From positions 1 through 64,000 of the forward strand of contig CACYWN010000015.1 of NCBI GenBank assembly GCA_902778105.1: a stretch of 64,000 bases of DNA, given 5' to 3'. Of this stretch, positions 34,902 to 43,745 are shown one piece after another (the first letter of the stretch is position 1; each line of letters starts with the position of its first letter). Position numbers and translations under genes: made by a program. Below the pieces are notes generated by a model. It saw nothing but the letters and a program-made list of their open reading frames with translations, ran no database searches and was not told the origin of the DNA. Origin of the DNA: an uncultured Bacteroidia bacterium. Lineage in GTDB: Bacteria; Bacteroidota; Bacteroidia; Bacteroidales; UBA932.

Positions 34902-34929
34902 GGCCAAATTTTTCTGCAAATATTTGGCC
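34902..34929. repeat. 8-bp inverted repeat GGCCAAAT / ATTTGGCC
   Basis: GGCCAAAT (34902-34909) and ATTTGGCC (34922-34929) flank 12 nt directly upstream of the efflux promoter box. It may be an operator for a dimeric regulator or a simple hairpin. No regulator gene is nearby. Confidence 0.4.
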
Positions 34930-34954
34930 TAAAACAGGGCTTTTCTCCCAAAAG

Positions 34955-35043
34955 TGTCGGAGATGTCCTGAAATCATGGACATCTCCATCAAAAACGGGG
35001 GTAAAATGAAGGAGATGTCCCCCAAAACGGGACATCTCCGACA
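34955..35043. repeat. REPIN-like nested inverted repeat (two mirrored palindromes)
   Basis: Two hairpins lie in mirror orientation. The first pairs GGAGATGTCC (34959-34968) with GGACATCTCC (34978-34987). The second pairs GGAGATGTCCC (35011-35021) with GGGACATCTCC (35029-35039). The outer arms also match each other over 14 bp: TGTCGGAGATGTCC (34955-34968) and GGACATCTCCGACA (35030-35043). The whole can fold as two hairpins or as one long stem. It fills the gap between the efflux promoter and the end of the acyl-CoA synthetase gene. No U-run follows on either strand. Confidence 0.8.
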
Positions 35044-35063
35044 TGACAGGGAATGGAGTTACC

Positions 35064-36992
35064 CTATTCTAACGCCTTCAGGTTGCGGGGATTGACGATG
35101 TTCTTCCCTTCCGGCGTATAGAGGTAGTCCAGCAGGGAGGCATAATGCTCCTCCACCTTGCCGCGGACGATCTTCATCGTGGAGTTCATCATCTTGTTGG
35201 CGATGGTGAATTCCTCGTCGCAGATGCCGACGGCGGTCGGCAGCCAGCGCTCCGGGAACATTCCCTCGTGCTTGCCGCCCTTCTTGTAGGAATCGACCTC
35301 GGCCTGGAGGATGTCCAGCATGGCCTTCCGTCCTTCCTCGGAAGCGGCATCCAGTCCTTTGGCCTCCACGGCCTCCTTCAGGGCGGCCTTGTCGGGAACG
35401 ATGAGGGCGACGCAATACGGGTTCTGGTTGTTGTGCAGAACGCAGGCGTTGACGAACTTGGAAACTTCCGTAAGGTTGTCCTCGAATCCTTCCGGCGAGT
35501 ACTTTTCACCGTCGGAAGAAATGAGAAGGCTTTTGAAGCGGCCTACGACATACAGGAATTCCGGATCTTCCGGGCAGATGTAACCCATGTCGCCGGTGTG
35601 GAGCCAGCCGTCGATGATGGTGTCGGCCGTGGCCTTGGGGTTCTTCCAGTAGCCGGCCATCACGTTCTCGCCGCGGATGACGATTTCGCCGCGGGTTCCG
35701 TGCGGAACTTCCTTTCCCTCCGCGTCCAGGATGACGATATCCATGGGCTTCACCAACCGGCCGGAAGAGCCGAAGCGGGCATGGCCGGCGGAGTTGGCGC
35801 AGATGATCGGCGTGGCTTCCGTGAGGCCGTAGCCCTGGAACATGGGCATGCCCACGGCACAGAAGAAGCGCTGGAGCTCGATGTCCAGGAGGGCGCCGCC
35901 GCCTACGAAGAACTGCATCCTGCCGCCGAAACTTTCACGCACTTTCTTGAACAGTATCTTGTCGAACAGGTCCACGAGGGGCTTGCGCCAGAAGGTGCCT
36001 CCAGTTCCGCGGTTGTAGTATTCCTTGTTGTACTTGATGGCATTCTGTACGGCGAAGTTGAAGAGTTTCTCCACCTTCGGACCCTGCTTCTTGATGCCGG
36101 ACTCGATGTTTTTCTTGAAGTTGCGGGCAAGGGCCGGAACGGAGAGCATCACGTGGGGACGCGTCTCGGCGATGGCGGCCGGTACGTTGCGCAGGGTGGC
36201 CAGGGCGTTCTTGCCGATGGGCACGAAGGCGATGGAACCGGCATAGCCCATCATCGTATACATACCGGCCACATGTGCGAAGCAGTGGTCCAGCGGGAGG
36301 ATGATGAGCATTGTCGAGTCCGGACCGATGGAGATGACCGAGTTGCCCTGGGCCACGTTGGCCGTATAGTTGCGGTGCGTCAGAAGGATGCCCTTCGGAT
36401 CGGCCGTGGTACCGGAAGTATAGGAAATATTGGCATAGTCATCCGGGCCGATACTCTTGAAGCGGGCCGTGAACTCGTCCATATGGGCTTTCAGGAAGGC
36501 ATCGCCCATCTTCTGGATTTCGGACATCCGGATTTCCTTCTCGTCCAGCTTGTCGAAATCGAAAGCGGTATCGTCGAAGACGATGACCTTCTCCACGTTC
36601 GGGCATTCGGGAAGGATGGCGCGGATCCGGGGCAGGTGGTTTCCCGAGACCAGGATCCACTTGGAATCGGAGTGATTGATGCGGAAGACGAGGTCTTTGC
36701 CTTCACCGAGGTTCACGGAGAGGGGGACATCGACGGCTCCGGCGTACAGGGCGCCGATTTCCGCCAGGATCCACATGGCCCGGCTTTCGGACAGCAGGGC
36801 GATCTTGTCCCCTTTCCGGAGGCCCAGGGAGATGAGGCCGGCACCGATGCGGTAAGCCTCGTTGCGGGTCTGTTCCTGGGTGATTTCCTTCCACTTCCCG
36901 TCCACTTTCTCGCGGAGATACACGTGATCGGCGAACTGCCGGGTGTTTTTCTCCACGAAGTCGATGATTGTAGGTCTTTCTGTCATAGTCAC
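35064..36992 (-). CDS. Long-chain acyl-CoA synthetase (AMP-binding)
   Basis: This 642-residue protein has the adenylate-forming motifs: P-loop SYTSGTTADPKGILLTHRN, the A5 motif GYGLTEATPI, the hinge region WLHTGDMGYI and a C-terminal domain with a Lys/Arg-rich end. Length and the LTHRNYTANV segment fit FadD-type long-chain synthetases of Bacteroidota. It activates fatty acids to acyl-CoA via acyl-AMP, probably at the inner membrane. It lies 29 nt downstream of a deoxynucleoside kinase gene, but an intrinsic terminator separates them, so it may have its own promoter. Chain length of the substrate is unknown. Confidence 0.92.
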   Translation of the reverse strand: MTMTERPTIIDFVEKNTRQFADHVYLREKVDGKWKEITQEQTRNEAYRIGAGLISLGLRKGDKIALLSESRAMWILAEIGALYAGAVDVPLSVNLGEGKDLVFRINHSDSKWILVSGNHLPRIRAILPECPNVEKVIVFDDTAFDFDKLDEKEIRMSEIQKMGDAFLKAHMDEFTARFKSIGPDDYANISYTSGTTADPKGILLTHRNYTANVAQGNSVISIGPDSTMLIILPLDHCFAHVAGMYTMMGYAGSIAFVPIGKNALATLRNVPAAIAETRPHVMLSVPALARNFKKNIESGIKKQGPKVEKLFNFAVQNAIKYNKEYYNRGTGGTFWRKPLVDLFDKILFKKVRESFGGRMQFFVGGGALLDIELQRFFCAVGMPMFQGYGLTEATPIICANSAGHARFGSSGRLVKPMDIVILDAEGKEVPHGTRGEIVIRGENVMAGYWKNPKATADTIIDGWLHTGDMGYICPEDPEFLYVVGRFKSLLISSDGEKYSPEGFEDNLTEVSKFVNACVLHNNQNPYCVALIVPDKAALKEAVEAKGLDAASEEGRKAMLDILQAEVDSYKKGGKHEGMFPERWLPTAVGICDEEFTIANKMMNSTMKIVRGKVEEHYASLLDYLYTPEGKNIVNPRNLKALE

Positions 36993-36999
36993 GTCGTTT

Positions 37000-37034
37000 A
37001 AAAAGAAGGAAAACCCTGCCTTTATTCGGCAGGG
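37000..37034 (-). terminator. Intrinsic terminator overlapping the stop codon of the downstream kinase gene
   Basis: On the minus strand CCCTGCC (37028-37034) and GGCAGGG (37014-37020) pair around a 7-nt loop that contains the kinase stop codon, followed by TTTTCCTTCTTTTT. The stem is made partly from the last codons of the gene. Confidence 0.65.
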
Positions 37035-37642
37035 AAGAGGCCGAACAACTCGGCGTCGATCTTGTCTGTGATGTACTGGAAATCCTCCGGCCGGTTCTCG
37101 AACTTGATCTTGTCCACGTCGATGATGAGCAGACGCGCCTTGTAGTCCTTGATCCAGTCCTCATAGCGCTGGTTCAGGCCGGTGATGTAGTCGATGCGGA
37201 TGGAGCGCTCGTACTCGCGGCCGCGCTTCTGGATCTGGGCGATGAGGTTCGGGATGGAGCTGCGGAGATAGATCAGCAGGTCCGGCGGGTTCACCAGGGA
37301 CATCATCAGGTCGAACAGGTCGCTGTAGTTCTCGAAGTCGCGGGTGGACATCAGGCCCATCGCATGGAGGTTCGGCGCGAAGATGCGGGCGTCCTCGTAG
37401 ATGGTGCGGTCCTGGATGATGATGTCCTTCTGCTTGGAAATCTCCACCACATCCTGGAAACGCTTGTTCAGGAAATAGATCTGGAGGTTGAAGGACCAGC
37501 GCTCCATGTCCTCGTAGAAGTCGGCGAGGTAGGGGTTGAAGTCGACGGACTCGAACTTGGGGGTCCACCCGTAGTGGGCGGCGAGCATCTTGGTCAGCGT
37601 GGTCTTTCCGCTGCCGATATTTCCGGCGATGGCGATATGCAT
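37022..37642 (-). CDS. Deoxynucleoside kinase, copy 1
   Basis: This 206-residue cytoplasmic kinase begins with the P-loop IAGNIGSGKTTLT (4-16) and continues HYGWTPKFESVDFNPYLADF. It has the DRT version of the DRS motif (IIIQDRTIYED), the LID segment KRGREYER and the conserved end NRPEDFQYI. The family (dCK/dGK/dAK type) phosphorylates deoxynucleosides for the salvage pathway. The neighbouring gene encodes a related kinase, more than half identical by eye. Paired kinase genes in lactobacilli form a dAK/dGK heterodimer, which is a possible parallel. Base specificity cannot be read. Confidence 0.93.
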   Translation of the reverse strand: MHIAIAGNIGSGKTTLTKMLAAHYGWTPKFESVDFNPYLADFYEDMERWSFNLQIYFLNKRFQDVVEISKQKDIIIQDRTIYEDARIFAPNLHAMGLMSTRDFENYSDLFDLMMSLVNPPDLLIYLRSSIPNLIAQIQKRGREYERSIRIDYITGLNQRYEDWIKDYKARLLIIDVDKIKFENRPEDFQYITDKIDAELFGLFPAE

Positions 37643-37659
37643 AACTCAGTATATTTTCA

Positions 37660-37667
37660 CAAAAGTA
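37660..37667 (-). promoter_or_regulatory. -7 box TACTTTTG of kinase copy 1
   Basis: On the minus strand TACTTTTG lies 18 nt before the start codon of kinase copy 1, within the 34-nt gap between the kinase genes. If used, the transcript would have a very short leader. Confidence 0.5.
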
Positions 37668-37676
37668 GCAATAATT

Positions 37677-38288
37677 TCAGAACAATCCATACAGTTCCGC
37701 GTCGATGCGGTCGGTGATGAGGGCGAAGTCCTCCGGCCGGTTCAGGAAGTCCAGGTTGTCCACGTCGATGGTGATGAGCCGTCCGGTATAGCTCCCGATC
37801 CACTCCTCATACCGCTCGTTCAGGCCGGAGAGATACTCGATGGAAATGCCCTGCTCGTAGTCGCGGCCGCGCTTGGCAATCTGGGCGACGAGGTGCTCGA
37901 TGGAACTTTTCAGGTAGATCAGCAGGTCGGGCTGCTTCACCACTTCCATCATCACGTTGTAGGAATCCATGAACGTGTGGTAGTCCCGCTCCGAGAGGTT
38001 CCCCTGCGCGTAGTTGTTCGCCACGAAGATGTGGACGCCCTCCATCACGGTACGGTCCTGGATGATGACGTCGTTGGACTTGCCGATCTCGATGACATCG
38101 TGCAGTCGCTTGTTCAGGAAGTACATCTCCAGTGCGAAGGACCAGCGCTTGATGTCGGCATAATAATCGGCGAGATAGGGATTGTACGTCACGGACTCGA
38201 ACTTGGGGGTCCAACCGTAGTGACGGGCCAGAAGGGTCGTGAGCGTGGTTTTGCCGCTGCCGATGTTTCCTGCGATTCCGATGTGCAT
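37677..38288 (-). CDS. Deoxynucleoside kinase, copy 2
   Basis: This 203-residue protein is collinear with copy 1: the same P-loop (IAGNIGSGKTTLT), HYGWTPKFESV, DRT motif (VIIQDRTVMEG), LID (KRGRDYEQ) and C-terminal NRPEDFALI. The differences cluster around the substrate-binding parts, for example IYEDARIFA versus VMEGVHIFV and DFENYSDLF versus DYHTFMDSY. The two copies may therefore prefer different deoxynucleosides or work as a heterodimer. It is the upstream member of the pair on the minus strand and is divergent from the MBL-fold gene. Confidence 0.93.
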   Translation of the reverse strand: MHIGIAGNIGSGKTTLTTLLARHYGWTPKFESVTYNPYLADYYADIKRWSFALEMYFLNKRLHDVIEIGKSNDVIIQDRTVMEGVHIFVANNYAQGNLSERDYHTFMDSYNVMMEVVKQPDLLIYLKSSIEHLVAQIAKRGRDYEQGISIEYLSGLNERYEEWIGSYTGRLITIDVDNLDFLNRPEDFALITDRIDAELYGLF

Positions 38289-38329
38289 AGAGAGGGCTTG
38301 TTATCTTTACAAAGTTGGGAAAATATCCG

Positions 38330-38337
38330 TAAATTTG
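38330..38337 (+). promoter_or_regulatory. -7 box TAAATTTG of the MBL-fold gene
   Basis: TAAATTTG on the plus strand fits TAnnTTTG and lies 21 nt before the ATG at 38359, giving a leader of about 15 nt. Confidence 0.55.
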
Positions 38338-38358
38338 CAACCTAATCGTCACAACCGA

Positions 38359-39084
38359 ATGCTGCAGATCAAGATTTTTCCGGCAGGCCCGCTCACGGCC
38401 AACTGCATGGTCCTCTGGGAGGATGGATCCGTCGCTTCCGACCCCGGCGCAGGTGTACCCTGCGTGATTGTCGACCCGGGATTCTTCCGGCCTGAAGAAG
38501 AAGAAATGGTCCTCGGCTTCCTCCGGGAGCACGCGCTGAAACCGGATGCCATCTTCCTCACCCACGGTCACTTCGACCATACGTGGGGCGTGGCATCCCT
38601 CGTCAGGAAACTGGATTGCCCGGTATATATGGGCGCGGCCGATGAACCCATCCTGCGAATGCATTCCTCCCTTCTGGAGCGCCTGCTCCCCGGCCAGCAG
38701 GTGGAGCCGTTTGCGTTCCAGCCGGCCACGGACGGACTGGAACTGCACTGCGGCGGGACATCCTGGCAAGTCATCACCACGCCCGGGCATTCCCCCGGCA
38801 GCGTGTGCTATTACTGTGCTTCCGCCGGCGTACTCGTCTCGGGAGACACCCTTTTCGCCGGAAGCATCGGCCGGACCGACCTCGACGGCGGCGACTATGA
38901 CGCCCTCATCCGTTCCATCATGGACAAGCTGATGGGCCTTCCCGGCGACACCGATGTCATCCCCGGACACGGCCATCCCACCTCCATCGCCCGTGAAGCT
39001 GCTACCAACCCCTTCCTCATCCCCTTCAACGAGCCCGACACCGACTGGTGGAAGCAGGATGGGATAGAATTGGACGGGATGTAG
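38359..39084 (+). CDS. MBL-fold metallo-hydrolase (glyoxalase II-like)
   Basis: The start at 38359 gives MLQIKIFPAGPLTANCMVLW, which aligns with the usual beginning of this group; the frame stays open upstream only through the kinase promoter. The 241-residue cytoplasmic protein has the Zn-binding THGHFDHTWG motif, then TPGHSPGSVCYY and GDTLFAGSIGRTD, and ends with PGHGHPTSI, giving all metal ligands of the glyoxalase II-like beta-lactamase fold. These enzymes hydrolyse thioesters; the small YcbL-like members prefer S-lactoylglutathione or unknown thioesters. The exact substrate is not established. Confidence 0.9.
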   Translation: MLQIKIFPAGPLTANCMVLWEDGSVASDPGAGVPCVIVDPGFFRPEEEEMVLGFLREHALKPDAIFLTHGHFDHTWGVASLVRKLDCPVYMGAADEPILRMHSSLLERLLPGQQVEPFAFQPATDGLELHCGGTSWQVITTPGHSPGSVCYYCASAGVLVSGDTLFAGSIGRTDLDGGDYDALIRSIMDKLMGLPGDTDVIPGHGHPTSIAREAATNPFLIPFNEPDTDWWKQDGIELDGM

Positions 39085-39128
39085 TCGGAGCGCCCTGTTT
39101 TTTTCTTGCTTTTGCCGATAGTTTTGCT

Positions 39129-39136
39129 TAATTTTG
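39129..39136 (+). promoter_or_regulatory. -7 box TAATTTTG just upstream of recJ
   Basis: TAATTTTG ends 7 nt before the recJ ATG, so use of this box would give an almost leaderless mRNA. A second box, TAGTTTTG, lies at 39119-39126 and would leave a leader of about 10 nt. Confidence 0.45.
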
Positions 39137-39143
39137 TTGGACT

Positions 39144-40880
39144 ATGGGCATCACGGAACGCAAATGGACCGTCCATGAGCCGGGCGATCCGGAGAAAGTG
39201 GGGCGGCTGGCGACGGAACTCGGCGTGGACCGGGTTCTGGCTGAACTGCTTGTCCAGCGTGGTGTCGAGACGTTCGAGCAGGCGCGGAGTTTCTTCCGTC
39301 CCTCCCTGGACGACCTTCACGACCCGTTCCTGATGAAGGATATGGACAAGGCCGTCGAACGCCTGCACGAGGCCATTGTCAAGGGGCAGAAGATCCTGGT
39401 CTACGGTGACTATGACGTGGACGGAACCACGGCGGTTGCGCTGGTCTACTCCTTTGTCCGTCGTTTCTCCAAGCGGGTGGAATATTACATCCCGGACCGT
39501 TACGACGAGGGTTACGGCTTGTCCTACAAGGGATTGGACTGGGCTTCGGACAACGGGATCGACCTCCTGATCACCCTGGACTGCGGCATCAAGGCCATCG
39601 AGAAGGTGGAGTACGCCCGGAGCAAGGGGATCGACGTGATCATCTGTGACCACCACCTGCCGGAGGACGAACTCCCCGGCGCCGTGGCGGTGCTGGACCC
39701 CAAGCGGGAGGACGACCATTATCCTTTCGACGACCTGTGCGGCTGCGGCGTGGGCTTCAAGTTCGTCCAGGGCTATTCCCTCAAATACAACATCGACTTC
39801 GAAACCCTGGAGCCGCTCCTGGACCTGCAGGTTGTGTCCATCGCCTCCGACCTGGTGTCGATGGTGGGGGAGAACCGGGTCCTGGCCCATTTCGGCCTCA
39901 AGCGGCTCAACGAGAATCCCCGCAAGGGGCTTCTGGCGATGATCAACCTCGCCAAGCTCGAGCCCGGCCACGTGACCATCGACGATATCGTATTCAAGAT
40001 CGGTCCCCGGATCAACGCCGCCGGGCGGATGGAATCCGGCCGGCTCGCCGTGGAACTCCTGACGGCGATGGACGACCGCTCCGCCTTCCAGATCGGCGAA
40101 AAGATCAACGACAACAACAACGAACGGAAGAACATCGACCGGGAGATCACCCAGGAGGCCCTGGAGATGGTTGCGAACGGTACCGCCCTGGAAACCGAGA
40201 ATGTGACTATCGTCTACAACCCCACCTGGAACAAGGGCGTCGTGGGCATCGTCGCCTCCCGTCTGGTGGAGGCCTATTACAAGCCCACGGTCGTCCTCAC
40301 CAAGTCCAACGGCTTCGTCACCGGCTCCGCCCGCAGCGTCGCCGGCTTCGACCTGTATGCCTCCATCGAGAGTTGCGCGGACCTGCTGGAGAATTTCGGC
40401 GGCCACGTCTACGCCGCCGGCCTGACGATGAAGGAAGAGAACCTGGAAGAGTTCTGCCGCCGGATGAACCGCTTCGTCTCCGGCAATATCACCAAGCAGG
40501 AACTCACCCCGGTCGTGGACATCGACTCCCGGCTGGACTTCTCCCAGATCACGCCCAAGTTCTTCCGCATCCTCAAGCAGTTCCAGCCCTTCGGCCCGGG
40601 CAATGCGAATCCGGTGTTCCTGACGGAAGATGTCTACGATGCCGGCAACGGCCGCAAAGTGGGCGCCGGCGGCATCCACCTCAAGCTGGACCTCATGCAG
40701 GAATCCCAGCCCTATCGGCAAATCCCTGCCATCGGCTTCAACATGGCCGAATTCTACGACCACATCAAGGCCGGCAACCCCATCGACGTGTGCTATTCCA
40801 TCGTCGAGAATTTCTACCGCGGTTCCTCGACCCTGCAGCTGAGGCTCAAGGATATGCGGGAAAGGGATGAGTTAATCTGA
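39144..40880 (+). CDS. recJ: Single-stranded-DNA exonuclease RecJ
   Basis: This 578-residue protein has the DHH-family motifs: LVYGDYDVDGTTAVALVY (motif I), LDCGIKAIEK, the DHH motif itself in ICDHHLPEDELP, and DHHA1 with GRMESGRLAVELL and GSARSVAGFDLY. The C-terminal OB-fold includes FQPFGPGN, typical of RecJ. It degrades single-stranded DNA 5'-3' in recombination and mismatch repair, in the same pathway as RecO encoded in this window. Length and motif order are normal. It is a single gene, convergent with the TonB-like gene 7 nt away. Confidence 0.96.
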   Translation: MGITERKWTVHEPGDPEKVGRLATELGVDRVLAELLVQRGVETFEQARSFFRPSLDDLHDPFLMKDMDKAVERLHEAIVKGQKILVYGDYDVDGTTAVALVYSFVRRFSKRVEYYIPDRYDEGYGLSYKGLDWASDNGIDLLITLDCGIKAIEKVEYARSKGIDVIICDHHLPEDELPGAVAVLDPKREDDHYPFDDLCGCGVGFKFVQGYSLKYNIDFETLEPLLDLQVVSIASDLVSMVGENRVLAHFGLKRLNENPRKGLLAMINLAKLEPGHVTIDDIVFKIGPRINAAGRMESGRLAVELLTAMDDRSAFQIGEKINDNNNERKNIDREITQEALEMVANGTALETENVTIVYNPTWNKGVVGIVASRLVEAYYKPTVVLTKSNGFVTGSARSVAGFDLYASIESCADLLENFGGHVYAAGLTMKEENLEEFCRRMNRFVSGNITKQELTPVVDIDSRLDFSQITPKFFRILKQFQPFGPGNANPVFLTEDVYDAGNGRKVGAGGIHLKLDLMQESQPYRQIPAIGFNMAEFYDHIKAGNPIDVCYSIVENFYRGSSTLQLRLKDMRERDELI

Positions 40881-40887
40881 ACCCTCC

Positions 40888-41601
40888 CTACTGCGCAATG
40901 AACAGATACGTAATCGTCCCCATCTGACGGGCGGGGGCGGTGGAGGAGGCGTTGAATTTCGAAAGGCGGGCGGCGCGGGTGGCGAAGGCTCTCAGGCAGC
41001 CGTCCTTGGAGGAGGCGCCGTCGTCGATCTTGGCATCCACGACCGTGCCCTGGTTGTTGACGGTGATGATGACGGTCACTTCGCCGGCACCGACGCAGCG
41101 GTAGGCGGGAATGGGGAGATGGGTGGCCTTGCGACCGTCCAGGCTCCAGGAAAGGACGGAGGGCCCGCTGTAGGCCTGTTGCTTGCGGGGCTCGGGCTTG
41201 GCGGGCTGGACGGGATCCTGCACATAATCATCCGGGTCATCCTGCACGCGGTTCTGACCGTCACGGAGCTCCTTCGCGAGCCGTTCGGCGTCGCGGTACA
41301 GCTGTTCGGCGTCGGTATTGCGGTCGTCCTTGAGCTGGGAGGAGCGGTTCACGGTGACGTTCCGGACGGGTTGGGTCCGCGCGATGGCGATCATGTTCTG
41401 CAGTTGCTCCATCGCGCTGCGGTGCAGTTCCTCCTGCTTTTCGATTTCTTCTTTCTCCTCCTGTTTGGAAAAATCCAGTACGAAGGTGTTTTCCCGCTGG
41501 ACGGAATACCCGATCTGGCAGAGCAGCAAAACGATAATCACCGCGAGATGGACGATCGCGGTGATATAAAGTCCTGCTTTCTGGTCGGGCGTCAGTTTCA
41601 T
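40888..41601 (-). CDS. TonB-like energy transducer
   Basis: This 237-residue protein has a cytoplasmic N-terminus, one transmembrane helix (LYITAIVHLAVIIVLLLCQI), a charged periplasmic coil (Glu/Lys-rich), a short Pro-rich stretch (QDPVQPAKPEPRK) and a C-terminal domain with PIPAYRCVGAGEVTVIITV, the TonB-like pattern of Bacteroidota. Proteins of this kind connect ExbB/ExbD to outer-membrane receptors such as SusC. The Pro-rich spacer is short for a TonB, so a partial or specialised role is possible. It is the last gene of an operon with asnS and udk; its start overlaps udk by 4 nt. Confidence 0.8.
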   Translation of the reverse strand: MKLTPDQKAGLYITAIVHLAVIIVLLLCQIGYSVQRENTFVLDFSKQEEKEEIEKQEELHRSAMEQLQNMIAIARTQPVRNVTVNRSSQLKDDRNTDAEQLYRDAERLAKELRDGQNRVQDDPDDYVQDPVQPAKPEPRKQQAYSGPSVLSWSLDGRKATHLPIPAYRCVGAGEVTVIITVNNQGTVVDAKIDDGASSKDGCLRAFATRAARLSKFNASSTAPARQMGTITYLFIAQ

Positions 41602-42227
41602 TTCTTGTGCCGGTTACGTTTTTCCAGGGCCTCCTGCACCGTGGTGGCGAGGACGTCGATCGCCACCTGGTTGTGGCCGCCCTGCGGGACGATGATGTCG
41701 GCGTAGCGCTTGGAAGGCTCGATGAACTGCAGGTGCATCGGCTTCACCGTGTCGCAGTAGTGCTCGATGGCCGTGTCGATGGTGCGGCCGCGCTCGGCGA
41801 CATCCCGGACGATGATCCTCAGGACGCGGTCGTCATCATCAGCATCCACGAAGATCTTGATGTTCAGCTGGTCGCGCAGTTCCTTGCAGGTGAAGATGAG
41901 GATGCCTTCCACGATGATCACCTCGGCCGGCTCCACGGTGACGGTTTCCGTCGTGGAGCGGGAGCAGGTGATGTAGGAGTACACCGGCTGCTGGATGGTA
42001 TGGCCCTGCTTGAGTTCCCGGATCTGCTGGCACATCAGTTTCCAGTCGATGGCATCGGGATGGTCGAAGTTGATGTTCTTGCGCTCCTCCACGGGAACGT
42101 GGCTGGAATCCTTGTAGTAGGAGTCCTGAGGAATGACGACGACTTTGCCGTTGAGCTGTCGCGTAATGGCCTTGACGACCGTGGTCTTTCCTGAGCCGGA
42201 ACCTCCGGCGATACCGATGACAAGCAT
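41598..42227 (-). CDS. udk: Uridine kinase
   Basis: This 209-residue protein starts with the P-loop IAGGSGSGKTTVVKAI and has the uridine kinase segments INFDHPDAIDW, TIQQPVYSY and VEPAEVIIVEGILIF, with the C-terminal NQVAIDVL. It phosphorylates uridine and cytidine with ATP or GTP in pyrimidine salvage. Size matches the short bacterial Udk family. It lies 27 nt downstream of asnS and overlaps the TonB-like gene by 4 nt. The same salvage theme appears in the deoxynucleoside kinase pair 3.3 kb away. Confidence 0.95.
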   Translation of the reverse strand: MLVIGIAGGSGSGKTTVVKAITRQLNGKVVVIPQDSYYKDSSHVPVEERKNINFDHPDAIDWKLMCQQIRELKQGHTIQQPVYSYITCSRSTTETVTVEPAEVIIVEGILIFTCKELRDQLNIKIFVDADDDDRVLRIIVRDVAERGRTIDTAIEHYCDTVKPMHLQFIEPSKRYADIIVPQGGHNQVAIDVLATTVQEALEKRNRHKK

Positions 42228-42254
42228 ATGGGATGTGGTTAGACGGTTATTCGG

Positions 42255-43649
42255 TTAAAACTCGGCGTTTTTGGGCGTACGGGGGAAGGGGATGACGTCC
42301 CGGATGTTCGCCATGCCGGTGACGAAGAGGAGCAGGCGCTCGAAGCCCAGACCGAAACCGCTGTGCGGCACGGTGCCGTAGCGCCGGGTGTCGATATACC
42401 ATTCGAGGTTCTTGCGGGACATGCCCAGTTCGTCGATGCGGGTCTCCAGCTTCTTGAGGTCGGCTTCACGCTCGCTTCCGCCGATGATTTCGCCGATCTT
42501 CGGGAAGAGGACGTCCATGCCGCGGACGGTCCGTCCGTCCTCGTTCTGCTTCATGTAGAAGGCCTTGATGTCCTTGGGGAAGTCGATGAGGATGACCGGC
42601 TTGCCGAAATGCTGCTCCACCAGGTAGCGCTCGTGCTCGCTCTGGAAGTCGGTGCCCCAGTGGACCGGGTATTCGAACTGCTTGCCGTCCGCAATGGCCT
42701 TTTCGAGAATCTCCACGGCCTCCGTGTAGGTCACGCGCTGGAAGGCGATGCCGAGGACGCTCTTCAGGCGCTCGATGAGGCCATCGTCATATTTGTCGTT
42801 GAGGAACTTGAGGTCGTCCATGCAGTGGTCCAGGGCGTACTGGACAAGATACTTCACGAATTCCTCGGCCAGTTCCATGTCGTCGTTGATGTCGTAGAAG
42901 GCCATTTCCGGTTCGATCATCCAGAACTCCGCAAGGTGGCGCGGGGTGTTGGAGTTCTCCGCCCGGAAGGTGGGGCCGAAGGTGTAGATCTCGCCCACGG
43001 CAGTGGCGCCGAGTTCGCCCTCGAGCTGGCCGCTCACGGTGAGGCTCGTCTTCTTGCCGAAGAAGTCCTTGGAGAAGTCCACATTGCCCTTCTTGTCCAG
43101 CGGGATGTTCTTCAGATCCATTGTCGTGACCTGGAACATGTCGCCGGCACCCTCCGCGTCGGATTCGGTGATGAGCGGGGTGTGCAGGTAGACGAAGCCC
43201 TTGTCGTTGAAGAACTTGTGGATGGCGAAAGCCATGGCGTGGCGGATGCGGAGGACGGCACCGAAGGTGTTCGTGCGAAGGCGCATATGCGCGACGCTGC
43301 GGAGGTACTCCAGCGAGGTGTCCTTCTTCTGGAGCGGGAAGCGCATCGGGTCGCATTCGCCGATGACCTCGATCTCCTTCGCCTGGATCTCCACATGCTG
43401 GCCGCTGCCGATGGAGGCGACAAGTTCACCCTTCACGGCGAGGGAAGCACCGGTGGTGATGCGCTTGAGAAGTTCTTCGTCAAAGCATTCGGCATTCGCT
43501 ACGACCTGGATATTGTTGATGGTGGAACCGTCATTCAAGGCGATGAATTTCACCTGTTTGTTACCCCTCTTGGTCCTGACCCAACCTTTGGCCAGCACGT
43601 CACGGCCCGGTTCCATCCCGAGCATTTCCTTGATTTTGGTCCTTTTCAT
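42255..43649 (-). CDS. asnS: Asparagine-tRNA ligase
   Basis: The start at 43649 gives [20 protein letters not shown], the typical N-terminus; a longer frame upstream crosses the promoter and terminator and is rejected. The 464-residue class II synthetase has an N-terminal OB anticodon-binding domain ([19 protein letters not shown]) and a catalytic core with motif 2 [21 protein letters not shown] and motif 3 [16 protein letters not shown]. The sequence pattern ([15 protein letters not shown]) fits AsnRS, not AspRS. The presence of AsnRS means this organism charges tRNA-Asn directly. The gene leads an operon with udk and the TonB-like gene. Confidence 0.95.
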   Translation of the reverse strand: MKRTKIKEMLGMEPGRDVLAKGWVRTKRGNKQVKFIALNDGSTINNIQVVANAECFDEELLKRITTGASLAVKGELVASIGSGQHVEIQAKEIEVIGECDPMRFPLQKKDTSLEYLRSVAHMRLRTNTFGAVLRIRHAMAFAIHKFFNDKGFVYLHTPLITESDAEGAGDMFQVTTMDLKNIPLDKKGNVDFSKDFFGKKTSLTVSGQLEGELGATAVGEIYTFGPTFRAENSNTPRHLAEFWMIEPEMAFYDINDDMELAEEFVKYLVQYALDHCMDDLKFLNDKYDDGLIERLKSVLGIAFQRVTYTEAVEILEKAIADGKQFEYPVHWGTDFQSEHERYLVEQHFGKPVILIDFPKDIKAFYMKQNEDGRTVRGMDVLFPKIGEIIGGSEREADLKKLETRIDELGMSRKNLEWYIDTRRYGTVPHSGFGLGFERLLLFVTGMANIRDVIPFPRTPKNAEF

Positions 43650-43672
43650 ATCGAATAATCGTCTAAATCGTG

Positions 43673-43680
43673 CAAATATA
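43673..43680 (-). promoter_or_regulatory. -7 box TATATTTG of asnS
   Basis: TATATTTG on the minus strand lies 24 nt before the asnS start and just downstream of the terminator of the ExbD operon. Confidence 0.6.
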
Positions 43681-43691
43681 CGGAAAAGATA

Positions 43692-43720
43692 CCAAAAAAG
43701 CAGTCCCGGAGGACTGCTTT
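43692..43720 (-). terminator. Intrinsic terminator of the ExbB/ExbD operon
   Basis: On the minus strand AAAGCAGTCC (43711-43720) and GGACTGCTTT (43697-43706) pair around TCCG, and the stem ends in a run of six T. It lies 25 nt past the last exbD stop codon, so it ends transcription before asnS. Confidence 0.75.
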
Positions 43721-43745
43721 CATGCAAATAAATTACTCGTGCGGA

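Noticed and set aside
37022..38288. Assembly duplication of one kinase gene
   Set aside because: The two copies differ at many positions spread over the whole length and have different flanks, so they are true paralogues.
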